Assembly: GCF_001028175.1 (NCBI RefSeq)
Contig: NZ_AEJF01000068.1
Location: forward strand, 1 to 64,000
DNA length: 64,000 bases
Reading direction: 5' to 3'
Source of the DNA: Caballeronia mineralivorans PML1(12)
GTDB lineage: Bacteria > Pseudomonadota > Gammaproteobacteria > Burkholderiales > Burkholderiaceae
Part shown: positions 52,644 to 61,072 of the stretch, in pieces
Layout of the letters: every line of letters starts with the position of its first letter
Position numbering within the stretch: the first letter of the stretch is position 1
Position numbers and translations under genes: made by a program
The notes under the pieces: model-generated
What the model was told of the DNA's origin: nothing
Database searches by the model: none
The model's input: only the letters and a program-made list of their open reading frames with translations

Positions 52644-53683
52644 GCGGCGTTGGGATGCGCCAGTTCAGCAGCACAGGGAACTGGCTGTGCAGGAGGTGCC
52701 TTTGGCGGGGCTGCCAGTGCGATTGTCAATCCGCTGATCGACAGCAACGGCAACATTCCGCCGGCCTTGCTGACTGCCATCACAATGTTGACTGCTGGGG
52801 GAATTGTGGGCGCGCTCGGACAAAACGCGGTTGGTGCAGCGACCTCTGCCGAAAACGAGACGCTGAACAACTACCTGAATCATCTTCAGACGGCGAATCT
52901 GACTGCGCCATTGAAGGCTTGTGCGCAAGGCGATACCGCCTGCGTTAATCAACGGTCTCTAATTACCAGAGCGTTTCAACACAGCAGCAGAACGCGCAGA
53001 ACTGCAACAGTGTGACTGGATGTGCCGAAGTAAAAAATGATGCTCTAAGCGGTTACGGCATTAGCGTGAGCGATGCGCGGGCTGACTGCCAAGGCAGCTC
53101 CGCTTGTGTTCAGTTCCTCACTGGGCTGGCGAATCAGGATGTGAGCGCGAAATCGGTCGCAACCACGAACTGGAACGACGTCTCCAACAGCGTGTACGCG
53201 CAGAACCTGCAGCAGGCACTGATCAGTTCCGGGTATTTCTCTCCGGCGACCGCGGCGGTGTTGTCAGTCGCAACGCCGATGGATGCGGCCGGTGCAACGG
53301 AGTCGATAACCGGATCGAAAAATAGCGTTACGACGCCATATGGGCCTGCTCTTCAATCGAACGCTCCGGCGGCACTTAACGCGATTAGCTAAGTACAACA
53401 AGGGGCAACTCTGTACCGGATAGGGACGCTAGGTCAAAGTCAGGCTGCTGAGGCACAATTCTGGTCATTGCAGAATCCTTTGACCACGCCGAACTATCCG
53501 GGGCTAGATGGCATTCCGCCGGAGAATGTAACCAACGCTAATTTCGTGGAAACGGCCATCTTGAAGTCAGGGACCTCCTTCGTTACTCGTCCTGCGCCGC
53601 CAGTTGGTACAAACCCCGGAGGGGACATCGAAGTTGTGGTGCCGAGCGGTGGAGTCCAGATGAAGTCGTTTGGCACACAGTGA
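52644..53683 (+). pseudogene. CdiA-CT with pretoxin domain, cassette 2 (broken)
   Basis: The frame starts in the pretoxin (VENN-like) region of a CdiA protein: LGCASSAAQGTGCAGGAFGG, VNPLIDSNGNIPPALLTAI and the junction motif AENETLNNYL. One base is lost at about 52970, after which NYQSVSTQQQNAQNCNSVTG continues in the next frame. An in-frame stop (53390-53392) then interrupts LNAIS-VQQGATLYRIGTLG. The tail NPGGDIEVVVPSGGVQMKSFG matches a toxin C-terminus frequent in Burkholderia hemagglutinins. No start codon or signal is present, so this is a displaced 3' cassette. Confidence 0.7.
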
Positions 53684-53931
53684 AAAATTCGATGGCGAGC
53701 GACCCGTATCAAGAGGCGAAGGCCATAGCCGATTCACTGGATAAAGTTGGCTTGCGTGAGCATGCAGATCAAGTTCGTGGTGCGCTTGTGGAGGGGGCAA
53801 CTGGCACAGAGATTTACATGATCTTGCGTTGGCGCTTGGCAAACCTGGCTCAGGATCTTGCGATCCCAGCCGATTTGAAAGCCCGTGCAATCTTGTTGCA
53901 CGACTATCTCGATCGGGCTTTGGGACCGTAA
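53680..53931 (+). CDS. Candidate immunity protein 2
   Basis: This 83-residue helical protein (MASDPYQEAKAIADSLDKVG, then LREHADQVRGALVEGATGTE, then MILRWRLANLAQDL) overlaps the stop codon of cassette 2. Starts at GTG 53680 or ATG 53692 are possible. I do not recognise a family. Small size, helical acidic-basic character and tight coupling to a toxin end are what CdiI genes look like. The frame is intact. Confidence 0.55.
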   Translation: MKNSMASDPYQEAKAIADSLDKVGLREHADQVRGALVEGATGTEIYMILRWRLANLAQDLAIPADLKARAILLHDYLDRALGP

Positions 53932-53944
53932 TTGATCGAAGTAA

Positions 53945-54876
53945 CCGCTCGCCAGCCTCGCCGGTGTCAATCCGTCAAGCGGCAGCACAATTAACCAGGC
54001 GAGCACTTCCACCGCGACGACGCTTGAGACCCGTGCTTTGGCGATGTTGGGCGAAGCGGGTATCTCGGCTGGTGTTGGCACAGCAATCGAGGGGGGAAGT
54101 TTTGGTAACGCGCTGAAAGATGCGCTGACGCAGGAGGCGGCTGCTGCGGGGGCATTCGCGATCGGCACCGCGGGCCAGGACCAGACTTCGTTTCTGGCGA
54201 AGGGTACTATTGGCTACAATTTGGCGCACGCGGCATTGGGGTGTGCGGCCGGGGGCAGCGAATGGCACGGGGTGCGCGGGTGGTGCCATTGGCGGGGCAA
54301 CTAGTGCGCTTGTCAATCCGCTAATCGACAGCAACGGAAAAATCCCCCCGGCCGCTTTAGCCGCAATCTCGATGTTGACGGCTGGAGGTATCGCGGGAGC
54401 GTGGGACAAAATCCCTCAGGCGCAGCGACGGCTGCCGAAAACGAGACGCTAAACAACTGGGCCGCTCACGTTGGGCTCCCCATCGGCGTTACTATCCAGG
54501 TACACCCTTGGCATTTTCGGGCGGCGTAGGATTGGTTTTTGACGACCAAGGAAACCTTGGTTGGTATAGCGTCTCAAATCAAAAGAACGTACCTGGTGTC
54601 GGTGTTGGAGGTAACGGCGCCATGGGGCTAAGTGTGGGCCTATATCCAGGGGCGACAACAATAAATGACTATGGTGGTCCGTTTAATAATGGCTCCGTTG
54701 ATCTCGGTGCAGGCCCGTAGGCAGTATTGATGTCTTTCAAGATCCGAGCAAGCCCGCTGAATCCCGCAAGCTACGGCGGTGGTTTAACGGTCGGCGTTGG
54801 TGTAGGCGGAGGTGGAGGTGGTTCTGTCATACGCACGGGTACAACGATTCATCCTGTCGTTAAGGGGGGGCGGGCA
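53945..54876 (+). pseudogene. CdiA-CT with longer pretoxin domain, cassette 3 (broken)
   Basis: Beginning LAGVNPSSGSTINQ, the sequence runs through a fuller pretoxin region (GISAGVGTAIEGGSFGNALK, TSFLAKGTIGYNLAHAALGC). It repeats the cassette-2 signature NGTGCAGGAIGG, VNPLIDSNGKIPPAALAAI and AENETLNNW. Frame changes occur at a G5 run near 54252, near 54402, near 54490 and around 54718-54760. The toxin part (LAFSGGVGLVFDDQGNLGWY, VGLYPGATTINDYGGPFNNG, YGGGLTVGVGVGGGGGGSV) is glycine-rich and of unknown activity. It is heavily decayed. Confidence 0.65.
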
Positions 54877-55136
54877 ATGAGCGATAAACGCGTTGGCTTC
54901 TCCCCTATTTATTGGGTTGCTTAGCCATTGGCTTGGCATGTCTAGCTTATAACGTCGTAAGCTACGACCAGACGATTGCGATTGCACCGCGCACTCCTAA
55001 CATTGCTACCGGAAATGTGGTTCCGTACAACAATCACGGGACCACTGTTTATTTGACTATTAAGCAAGATTTAATCGAGCGCTGGGGACCCTTTGGTTGG
55101 CTTGCCTGGCGGATATCAGGGAGCGGAGCAGGATAG
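54877..55136 (+). pseudogene. Candidate immunity protein 3, one-base frameshift
   Basis: The gene starts at 54877 (MSDK) after a G-rich ribosome site. Adding one A to the run at 54886-54888 would give MSDKTRWLLPYLLGCLAIG, then LACLAYNVVSYDQTIAIAPR and the rest to the stop at 55136, about 86 residues. The protein would have one membrane helix (WLLPYLLGCLAIGLACLAYN) and a periplasmic C-terminus ending GWLAWRISGSGAG. A membrane-bound immunity protein suggests a toxin acting at or across the inner membrane. As read, the frame stops early. Confidence 0.55.
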
Positions 55137-55194
55137 GCTTGCGTCGGGATCTACCCGGACAGCAGCAGTGACTGCATTGCACCACCGGCTGCCT

Positions 55195-55217
55195 TTATCT
55201 CCGCAGTGCGGAGATAA
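55195..55217. repeat. 23-bp perfect palindrome downstream of toxin cassettes
   Basis: The arms are TTATCTCCGCA and its exact complement around a single central G. It lies 58 bp after the last immunity gene. It could be a recombinase target or attachment site, an operator, or a terminator stem without T-run. No integrase is in the window. Confidence 0.5.
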
Positions 55218-55226
55218 TTGAGCTGA

Positions 55227-55340
55227 ACCCATCTCAAAGGGCCCCGGTTTATCGATGATCCGCTCAAGCGCGACTTTTATCCCGAGCTGAGCCGACTCGT
55301 GCGCTGGTCGTCCCGGCAGCTAGCCGAACCCGACGTCTGA
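55227..55340 (+). pseudogene. Orphan C-terminal coding fragment
   Basis: An open stretch without start encodes THLKGPRFIDDPLKRDFYP, then ELSRLVRWSSRQLAEPDV and stop. The composition is protein-like, but I do not recognise the family. It may be the last piece of a gene lost by recombination. Confidence 0.3.
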
Positions 55341-55397
55341 CTTAAGCTGACCGTTGCGGGCGCGACCGTGTCAAAGAAGGGGCAGGAGGCCAATCCC

Positions 55398-55589
55398 TCA
55401 GGTGCAGAGGGGACACGACTCACCCCTCGGATAATGCATCTGATGATCGGCGCAGAAAAGATATGCACCAACGGTGTAGCCTCCAGGCCCCTTCTTGGCT
55501 GGAGCTTTCGTGGCTGCTGACTTCCTGGCCGGCCCCCTTTTGGCTGCCGCCTTTTTGGCGGGTGCTTTTTTCATCACGGGTTTCTTCAT
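55398..55589 (-). CDS. Small histone H1-like protein with Cys/His tail
   Basis: This 63-residue protein has a Lys/Ala/Pro-rich first half (MKKPVMKKAPAKKAAAKRG, then PARKSAATKAPAKKGPGG), as in bacterial histone H1-like proteins. A compact tail (YLFCADHQMHYPRGESCPLC) follows, with three Cys and two His spaced like a zinc-binding knuckle. An AAGGAG site precedes the ATG. It follows the membrane-protein gene by 12 bp on the same strand and is probably in the same transcript. It may bind DNA or RNA through the basic half; the fusion with a zinc-type tail is unusual. Confidence 0.75.
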   Translation of the reverse strand: MKKPVMKKAPAKKAAAKRGPARKSAATKAPAKKGPGGYTVGAYLFCADHQMHYPRGESCPLCT

Positions 55590-55601
55590 GAGACGCTCCT
55601 T

Positions 55602-56108
55602 CTACGGATTCCGCCTGGTTAGAGCGGCAAGGTACTTGTTGTCGAGGGAAAGTCTCTTCAGGTGATCAGCCAACCATGATCCAAGTGTGACCGCTGTTGC
55701 GATCCACTGAAATGCGCACCCGAAGGATGCACTGAACAGGAGTGCGACGAGTGCAAGCATGAGAGAAAGCGTCCCAACCTCAAGCAAAGCGGTCGCGAAT
55801 TGGTTCTGCCATCGACTTGACTTGTACGACTGCACGTTAAGTGCGCCAACCAACGACACGAAGCTCGCTAGTACGTACCACGTAGGGAGTTGCAGGCCGA
55901 CGCGAACAGCGCTGTCGAGCACGGCAAGACCGGCGACAGCTGTGAAACTAAAGCCGGCCAGCGAGAATATGAACGTCCGCTGGATGTCTCGCTCCTGGGC
56001 CTCCTCGGGAAGCTGCACAGCCATCTGCTTGCGCCATCGCAAGCAAAGCACCAAACGGGTTACCAGGGGAATCGCCGGAAGAAGGTAGGCGGCCGGGTTA
56101 GCAGTCAT
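55602..56108 (-). CDS. Membrane protein of unknown function
   Basis: This 168-residue protein has about four hydrophobic helices: AAYLLPAIPLVTRLVLCL, IFSLAGFSFTAVAGLAVL, WYVLASFVSLVGALNV and LLEVGTLSLMLALVALLFSA. A basic linker sits after the first. I do not recognise a family. The C-terminus is short and charged. It is upstream of, and likely co-transcribed with, the H1-like gene. It has no relatives elsewhere in the window. Confidence 0.65.
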   Translation of the reverse strand: MTANPAAYLLPAIPLVTRLVLCLRWRKQMAVQLPEEAQERDIQRTFIFSLAGFSFTAVAGLAVLDSAVRVGLQLPTWYVLASFVSLVGALNVQSYKSSRWQNQFATALLEVGTLSLMLALVALLFSASFGCAFQWIATAVTLGSWLADHLKRLSLDNKYLAALTRRNP

Positions 56109-56722
56109 TGTGACGCCTATCGTTTGAAGGAAGGGTTCGCCATCTCCGGCCTCTGACTCGATACATCATGAAATGTGACGATCATCTTCCGTCCAATCTC
56201 ACGAATAGCCTATTGGGGTAGATAGCTAAATTCTCGTCCACCTGGGTCACTTTGCATGGTTGGTTGTCAAGAGCAGCGACTAGGGGATGATCTATTTTTT
56301 AGTGCACCCTCTGGCAATAATTGTCCTTGCGGCGCAAATCTTTCTATAAAAAAATGAGGGGATCGACGAGTTAGCTTGAACGTAAAGTTGCCGATCGATC
56401 TGACCATCTTTCATGAATACCGCACGGTACGCAGAGAAAAGAGGTCGGCCCCTTACGAGGGCATTTAACTCACCAGCTATTCGATATCCTGCACACGCAC
56501 GTGCCGGCATCGTGCTTTCCGACTCACTCGATGCCGGTGCGGCGTTTTTATCGATCACGGTGGCAAACGCAATGATTGATGTGGTAATAGCGTCGGGTAC
56601 GGCCATTCCGGATGTGATTGTGCATCGTTGAATCCGGTTCAAGTCTCTCGCTCGGGAAGATCCGGTCCAGACCGGATCCGGGGACCAGCTTGGGCGAGTC
56701 TTTGAGGTGGAGAGAAAAATAA
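56109..56722. other. Spacer before cytochrome gene
   Basis: This ~610-bp spacer is less GC-rich than its surroundings. A minus-strand frame of 116 codons (56292-56642) and a plus-strand frame of 72 codons oppose each other. Neither has a credible ribosome site or recognisable family. Promoters for the genes on both sides should be here. Confidence 0.4.
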
Positions 56723-58408
56723 GTGCTTGCGATCGTGAGGCGTCACGTCATTTTGCTGCTGGCCTTTGGCCTGCTTTCTATTTTCAGACCGGAGCTGGCG
56801 AACGCCGCAGGTTGCTGGACTGCACCGTATAGCTGTAACCCAGGCGGCGACATCAACCCGTCTACCGCTGCGACTTACGAGGCCAAATATAAGGCTTACG
56901 CCGAGTTGGCTTGGCGAGATTTCATCGCGTTGAACTTTCCGGCCGAAACGAACCCGCAGGGAAAACCGGAACCGAAGCCAAGCAAGGTGCACGGACTGGA
57001 CTATCACGCCGGAGACTACACCGCGGTCTGGCAAACCTGGCCGGAGGCACGGGACATTTTCCTGCCGGGCGCTGCGGCGCCTGCTGCGTTCGGCACGGGT
57101 CACCAGACCCCTACAGACTGTCTCAGGAAAGATGCATCGGGGCGGATCGAGCTGACCGACAAGATCGTGCTCGACGAGTACGTGCAGGCCGAGCGGATGG
57201 GACCGGTGATCGATAAGCAAGGGCAGTACGTCAGGTATGGCCTGAACTTCAATCAATCGATGTTCCAGTACATCGCTGCCCACCAGCTCTATTTCACCCA
57301 GGGACAGGCTGCGATGGATGTGAATAACCCGGACCATGACAAGAAGACGGTCGAGTTCCCGGTTGGCCAATATTCCGAAAATGACAACCCGGCAATGACC
57401 GGATCCATTTTTGTCAAATCGTCCTGGAAGATACTGGACGCGTCGGACAACAAGTCGAGCTTTTACCGGACCCAGGCCTATGTCTACGATCAGGCCGGCG
57501 GAACGTTCGCCGATGAACCCACGGTCAAGGAGCAGTGCTCGCTGAAACCGATAGGACTGGTTGGCTTCCATATCGTCCATCTGACCAAGTCGGCACCGCA
57601 ATGGGTATGGAGCACATTCGAACATGTCGACAACGGGCCCTGGCTCAACGATTTCACCTTCCTGCTGAAGCGTGCGTACACTTTTTTTGACGCTGCTAAA
57701 TGCCCGGCATCGGGCGGACTGCCGACCTGCGCGTTCGATACAGTGCCGGCCGAGCCGTGGAATCCGCAACGCTCCGGCCAGACGCCGACGCAGCTCGTGC
57801 GCCTGGCTGCCCCCGGCAAGCTGGCGCTGACAGTCAACGAGCAATACAACAATCGGATCAAGACGACCTATCCGAATAGCGTCTGGGCTAACTACTTCCT
57901 GGTAGATGTCCAGTTCCCGACAAACGTAAAGACCCCGGGCGGCGAGCAGGGTGCCGCTGTACCGAATCCTGCCTATCCCGACGGTTTGCCGGCCACGTCC
58001 TTCCTGTCGAACTCGACGATGGAAACCTATATCCCGGGGTTTTTCCACGGTCAGATCACGTCCAGCAGCAACCCGATTCCTCCCGATGACCAGATGCAGA
58101 CCCTACCGCCAACCGGCGCGGTCATGCCCTTCTCCTCAACAGGACCCCATACCGTGTCGGGCGGCGCTGATCGTACGACGTCGAGTTGCGTAAGTTGCCA
58201 CTCGGATGCGGCCATGACAACCGGCTCGTCCAGCGATTTCGTGTTTTCGCTGAGCCGCGCGCAAAGCAAAGACAAGACCCATCTGCGCACGCTTCGGATG
58301 AAATCGGGCGGTGACACCGGCGGCAAGGTGCTCACCGGGCACGATGCATCGTCAGTCGTCGAATATGTGATGGGAGCAGGTAAGCCGGATGAGCCGGCCG
58401 GGAAATAG
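56723..58408 (+). CDS. Exported c-type cytochrome-like protein
   Basis: This 561-residue protein starts at a GTG with GGAGAG eight bases ahead. A signal peptide (MLAIVRRHVILLLAFGLLSI, cleaved about ELANAA) leads to a large domain rich in aromatic residues that I cannot name. A single heme c motif CVSCH sits near residue 490. It precedes a Tat-exported small subunit and a GMC flavoprotein, so it likely serves as the electron-accepting cytochrome of a periplasmic dehydrogenase. It is far larger than usual cytochrome subunits with one heme. Confidence 0.7.
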   Translation: MLAIVRRHVILLLAFGLLSIFRPELANAAGCWTAPYSCNPGGDINPSTAATYEAKYKAYAELAWRDFIALNFPAETNPQGKPEPKPSKVHGLDYHAGDYTAVWQTWPEARDIFLPGAAAPAAFGTGHQTPTDCLRKDASGRIELTDKIVLDEYVQAERMGPVIDKQGQYVRYGLNFNQSMFQYIAAHQLYFTQGQAAMDVNNPDHDKKTVEFPVGQYSENDNPAMTGSIFVKSSWKILDASDNKSSFYRTQAYVYDQAGGTFADEPTVKEQCSLKPIGLVGFHIVHLTKSAPQWVWSTFEHVDNGPWLNDFTFLLKRAYTFFDAAKCPASGGLPTCAFDTVPAEPWNPQRSGQTPTQLVRLAAPGKLALTVNEQYNNRIKTTYPNSVWANYFLVDVQFPTNVKTPGGEQGAAVPNPAYPDGLPATSFLSNSTMETYIPGFFHGQITSSSNPIPPDDQMQTLPPTGAVMPFSSTGPHTVSGGADRTTSSCVSCHSDAAMTTGSSSDFVFSLSRAQSKDKTHLRTLRMKSGGDTGGKVLTGHDASSVVEYVMGAGKPDEPAGK

Positions 58409-58474
58409 AGCAGGAGAGTGGGCGAAAATGTCGGGCGAATTTTGGATAACAGCAAGAATGTCACGAGACCAGGC

Positions 58475-59098
58475 ATGATAAAAATCAGTCGCAGAGACGT
58501 ATTGAAAACCGCGGGTACGATCGGCGGCGCGCTGCTGGCGCCAGGGCTGCCGCTCTGGAGTCTTGCCGAGGCGGCGCCGCGCGAGCAGGCGCCTGCCAGC
58601 TTCGTTAATTTGTCATCAGCGCTGCTCGGTATCGAAGCGGGCGTCCTGAACCCGGCGATCCGGCCAGACGATATATCGATGGCAGACGTGTTTTATGGCC
58701 TTACCGTGCTGGCCGGACCGCGAAGCATTGCAAACCTGCTCGCGGCATATGACGTGATGGAGCAGCAGCACCGTAGTCCCGATCAAATCGCCCAAGCGTT
58801 GCTGGCCTCCGGGAATGGGCCCAATACCAGCCTGAATGGTGCATTTTCCCGCCTGATCACACTGATGTGGCTATACGGTACCTGGTACGGTCAAACCGAA
58901 ATAAGCAATATCCCCACGTCGGCAGCCGGGATCGCCACCGACTACCAAAAGGACTTCGTCATTTCCAGCCGGGCGTACAAAAGCGGCTGGATCTGGCGCA
59001 TCGCCCAAACGCATCCGATGGGCTTTAGCCAGTTCAACTTCGGTAGCTGGGCAAGTGCCCCGCCGTCGCTCGCCGATTACGGAATCAGCCTGACGTAA
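58475..59098 (+). CDS. Tat-exported small subunit of a GMC-type dehydrogenase (sorbitol dehydrogenase-like)
   Basis: This ~207-residue protein has a twin-arginine signal (KISRRDVLKTAGTIGGALLA) followed by the helical region of the FAD-linked sorbitol/gluconate dehydrogenase small subunit family (IANLLAAYDVMEQQHRSPDQ, ITLMWLYGTWYGQTEI). Such subunits carry the folded flavoprotein through the Tat pathway and stabilise it. It lies directly upstream of the GMC gene. I chose ATG 58475 because it puts the twin arginines near the N-terminus. Confidence 0.78.
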   Translation: MIKISRRDVLKTAGTIGGALLAPGLPLWSLAEAAPREQAPASFVNLSSALLGIEAGVLNPAIRPDDISMADVFYGLTVLAGPRSIANLLAAYDVMEQQHRSPDQIAQALLASGNGPNTSLNGAFSRLITLMWLYGTWYGQTEISNIPTSAAGIATDYQKDFVISSRAYKSGWIWRIAQTHPMGFSQFNFGSWASAPPSLADYGISLT

Positions 59099-59132
59099 TC
59101 GCGGCGCCGTCTTTAAACATGGGGAATCGAGG

Positions 59133-60950
59133 ATGCCTGAGTACGACGTGGTAATCGTAGGGACTGGTCACGCAGGTGCTTTCATGGCCTGCGAACTGGG
59201 AAGCAAGGGAAAGAAGGTGCTGATGCTGGAGGCGGGCCCGGCCACGCCGCGGCGTCGGGAAGACTATATGGAGTCTTTCTATCTTGCCGGATTCAAGTCG
59301 CCGGAATCGCCGTATCCGCCGGATGCCAATAACAATCAGCCGCGAAAGACGAACGCGCCGCATCCGACGATCCAGCAACTGGTCTTCGGCTGGAACAATC
59401 CGGAGATTTCCTATCTGACCTACACCCCGGATTCCTTGCCGTTCGGCAGTACGTATCTGAAGCTTGCGGGCGGTACCGGCAATCACTGGCAGGGCACGAC
59501 GCTGCGGATGAACAAGAACGATCTCATGTTGCGGCAGAAATACCAGTATGGACTCGACTGGCCGATCACGCAGGAAGAACTTGATACCCATTACGCAAAA
59601 GTCGAAGCGTTCATGGGCGTTGCCGGCAGTACCGCGGAACAGCTCGCGGCCCGCGACGATATTCCGCCGGACTATCAGTATCCGATGCCGGCAATCCCGC
59701 TGTCGCTGAGCGACAAGTACATAAAAGCGCGTGTGGATGGTGAGCCATTAACTGATGAGGATTACTTCATAGGCCAGAAGACGGTCGTTACGAAAACACC
59801 GCAAGCACGAAATTCCGTGCCTTATGACAATCGCAGGGTATGTCATGGCAACACCAACTGCGTGCCAATATGCCCGATCCAGGCGAAATACGACGCGGCG
59901 TACGCGCTGGGAAAGGCGCTGGCTACCGGATTCGTCACCGTCAAGTATCAGGCCGTGGTGGACAAGATCACCGTCGGCGAGGACGGAAAAATCAGCGGCG
60001 TGCACTACCTGACCTACGACGATATTTCAGTGCCGGCCAAGTCAGGACAGACCGGGCAAGGCACCGCGGTCGGTACTCTGTACGTGCTGGCGGCCAGCGC
60101 GATCGAAAACGCCAGGATCTTGCTCAACTCGCCGTGGAAAACAGGCGCGACCGTTGCGAACAGCAGCGACCAGGTTGGAAGGAACCTGATGGACCACGCC
60201 ACGTATCTGGCCTGGGGGCTGATGCCTGTCAACGCGCCGGCGTATAGCTATCGCGGCCCGCTTGCTACCGGCGGTATCGAATCGCTGCGTGACGGACCGT
60301 TCAGGAGCGCGCGCGCGTCCTGGCGGCTGGAGCTCGGCAATGAGGGATGGAACTGGTCGAAGGGCGAGCCGTATACGATCGGCCCGGATTTTCTGTATGG
60401 CACGAACAAGGGCGGGCTGAACAGGGGAGCGCAGGTGCTCGGCAACAAGAACCTGCTGAAGACACTGAATGGTTATCTGACACGGCAATTCAGGATTGCC
60501 TTCCTGGTCGAACAGGAAGCCGAGCAGACAAATCGGGTGCAACTGTCGCCGACCGAAACTGACAATCTGGGCATCCCCAGGCCGCTCATCACGTACAACC
60601 TGTCTGACTACGTGCGCAAGGGATTTGTCTCGGCCCGGCTCGCCACCACCGAATTCATGCGACGGGTAGGCGCGCAGGAATGCACGCAATTCGATGCGAA
60701 CAACGCCAAGCAATTTACCTACGAGAAGCAGCCATTCAACTATTACGGCGCCGGGCATGTGTGCGGGACTCATGTGATGGGTTCGATGCACCAGGCCTCG
60801 GTGGTCAACTATTACCAGCAAAGCTGGGACCATTCGAACTTGTATATCGTGGGTTGCGGGTCCATGCCCAGTATCAGTTCGCAGAATCCGACGCTGACAA
60901 TGCTCGCGATCACGTCGATGACCGTGGATCACATTCTCACAAGAGTTTGA
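59133..60950 (+). CDS. GMC-family FAD-dependent dehydrogenase, catalytic subunit
   Basis: This 605-residue flavoprotein has the dinucleotide-binding motif VVIVGTGHAGAFMACELGSK at the N-terminus, the FAD-contact segment LAGGTGNHWQGTT, a cysteine-bearing block HGNTNCVPICPIQAKYDAAY, and the GMC C-terminal signature with catalytic His/Asn (GHVCGTHVMGSM, CGSMPSISSQNPTLTMLAIT). It lacks its own signal, as expected if co-exported with the Tat subunit upstream. The family oxidises alcohols, sugars or sugar acids; the CVPICPIQA block is typical of gluconate/sorbitol-type enzymes that can hold an Fe-S cluster. The substrate is unknown. Confidence 0.88.
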   Translation: MPEYDVVIVGTGHAGAFMACELGSKGKKVLMLEAGPATPRRREDYMESFYLAGFKSPESPYPPDANNNQPRKTNAPHPTIQQLVFGWNNPEISYLTYTPDSLPFGSTYLKLAGGTGNHWQGTTLRMNKNDLMLRQKYQYGLDWPITQEELDTHYAKVEAFMGVAGSTAEQLAARDDIPPDYQYPMPAIPLSLSDKYIKARVDGEPLTDEDYFIGQKTVVTKTPQARNSVPYDNRRVCHGNTNCVPICPIQAKYDAAYALGKALATGFVTVKYQAVVDKITVGEDGKISGVHYLTYDDISVPAKSGQTGQGTAVGTLYVLAASAIENARILLNSPWKTGATVANSSDQVGRNLMDHATYLAWGLMPVNAPAYSYRGPLATGGIESLRDGPFRSARASWRLELGNEGWNWSKGEPYTIGPDFLYGTNKGGLNRGAQVLGNKNLLKTLNGYLTRQFRIAFLVEQEAEQTNRVQLSPTETDNLGIPRPLITYNLSDYVRKGFVSARLATTEFMRRVGAQECTQFDANNAKQFTYEKQPFNYYGAGHVCGTHVMGSMHQASVVNYYQQSWDHSNLYIVGCGSMPSISSQNPTLTMLAITSMTVDHILTRV

Positions 60951-61072
60951 TGGAGCAGGAGGGTGACTTTCAATTTCCGTGACTACCGGATGTACATCGG
61001 ATGCGCATCAACAGTCACGTCGATTGAGAGATTTTCGTTTCCGGAATCATAATTTCCATATGGGTGGTCGAA

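Noticed and set aside
52019-55136. Reading the toxin cassettes as normal small genes
   Set aside because: Pretoxin signatures repeat, frames break inside conserved blocks, and no start codons fit; they are displaced 3' ends of cdiA-type genes.
56292-56642. Minus-strand frame of 116 codons considered as a heme-binding GlcG/HbpS-like gene
   Set aside because: The resemblance is limited to a few residues, and there is no ribosome site or conserved core.
56639-58048. Open frame of 469 codons on the minus strand
   Set aside because: It is antisense to the exported cytochrome gene, which has a clear signal peptide and heme motif.
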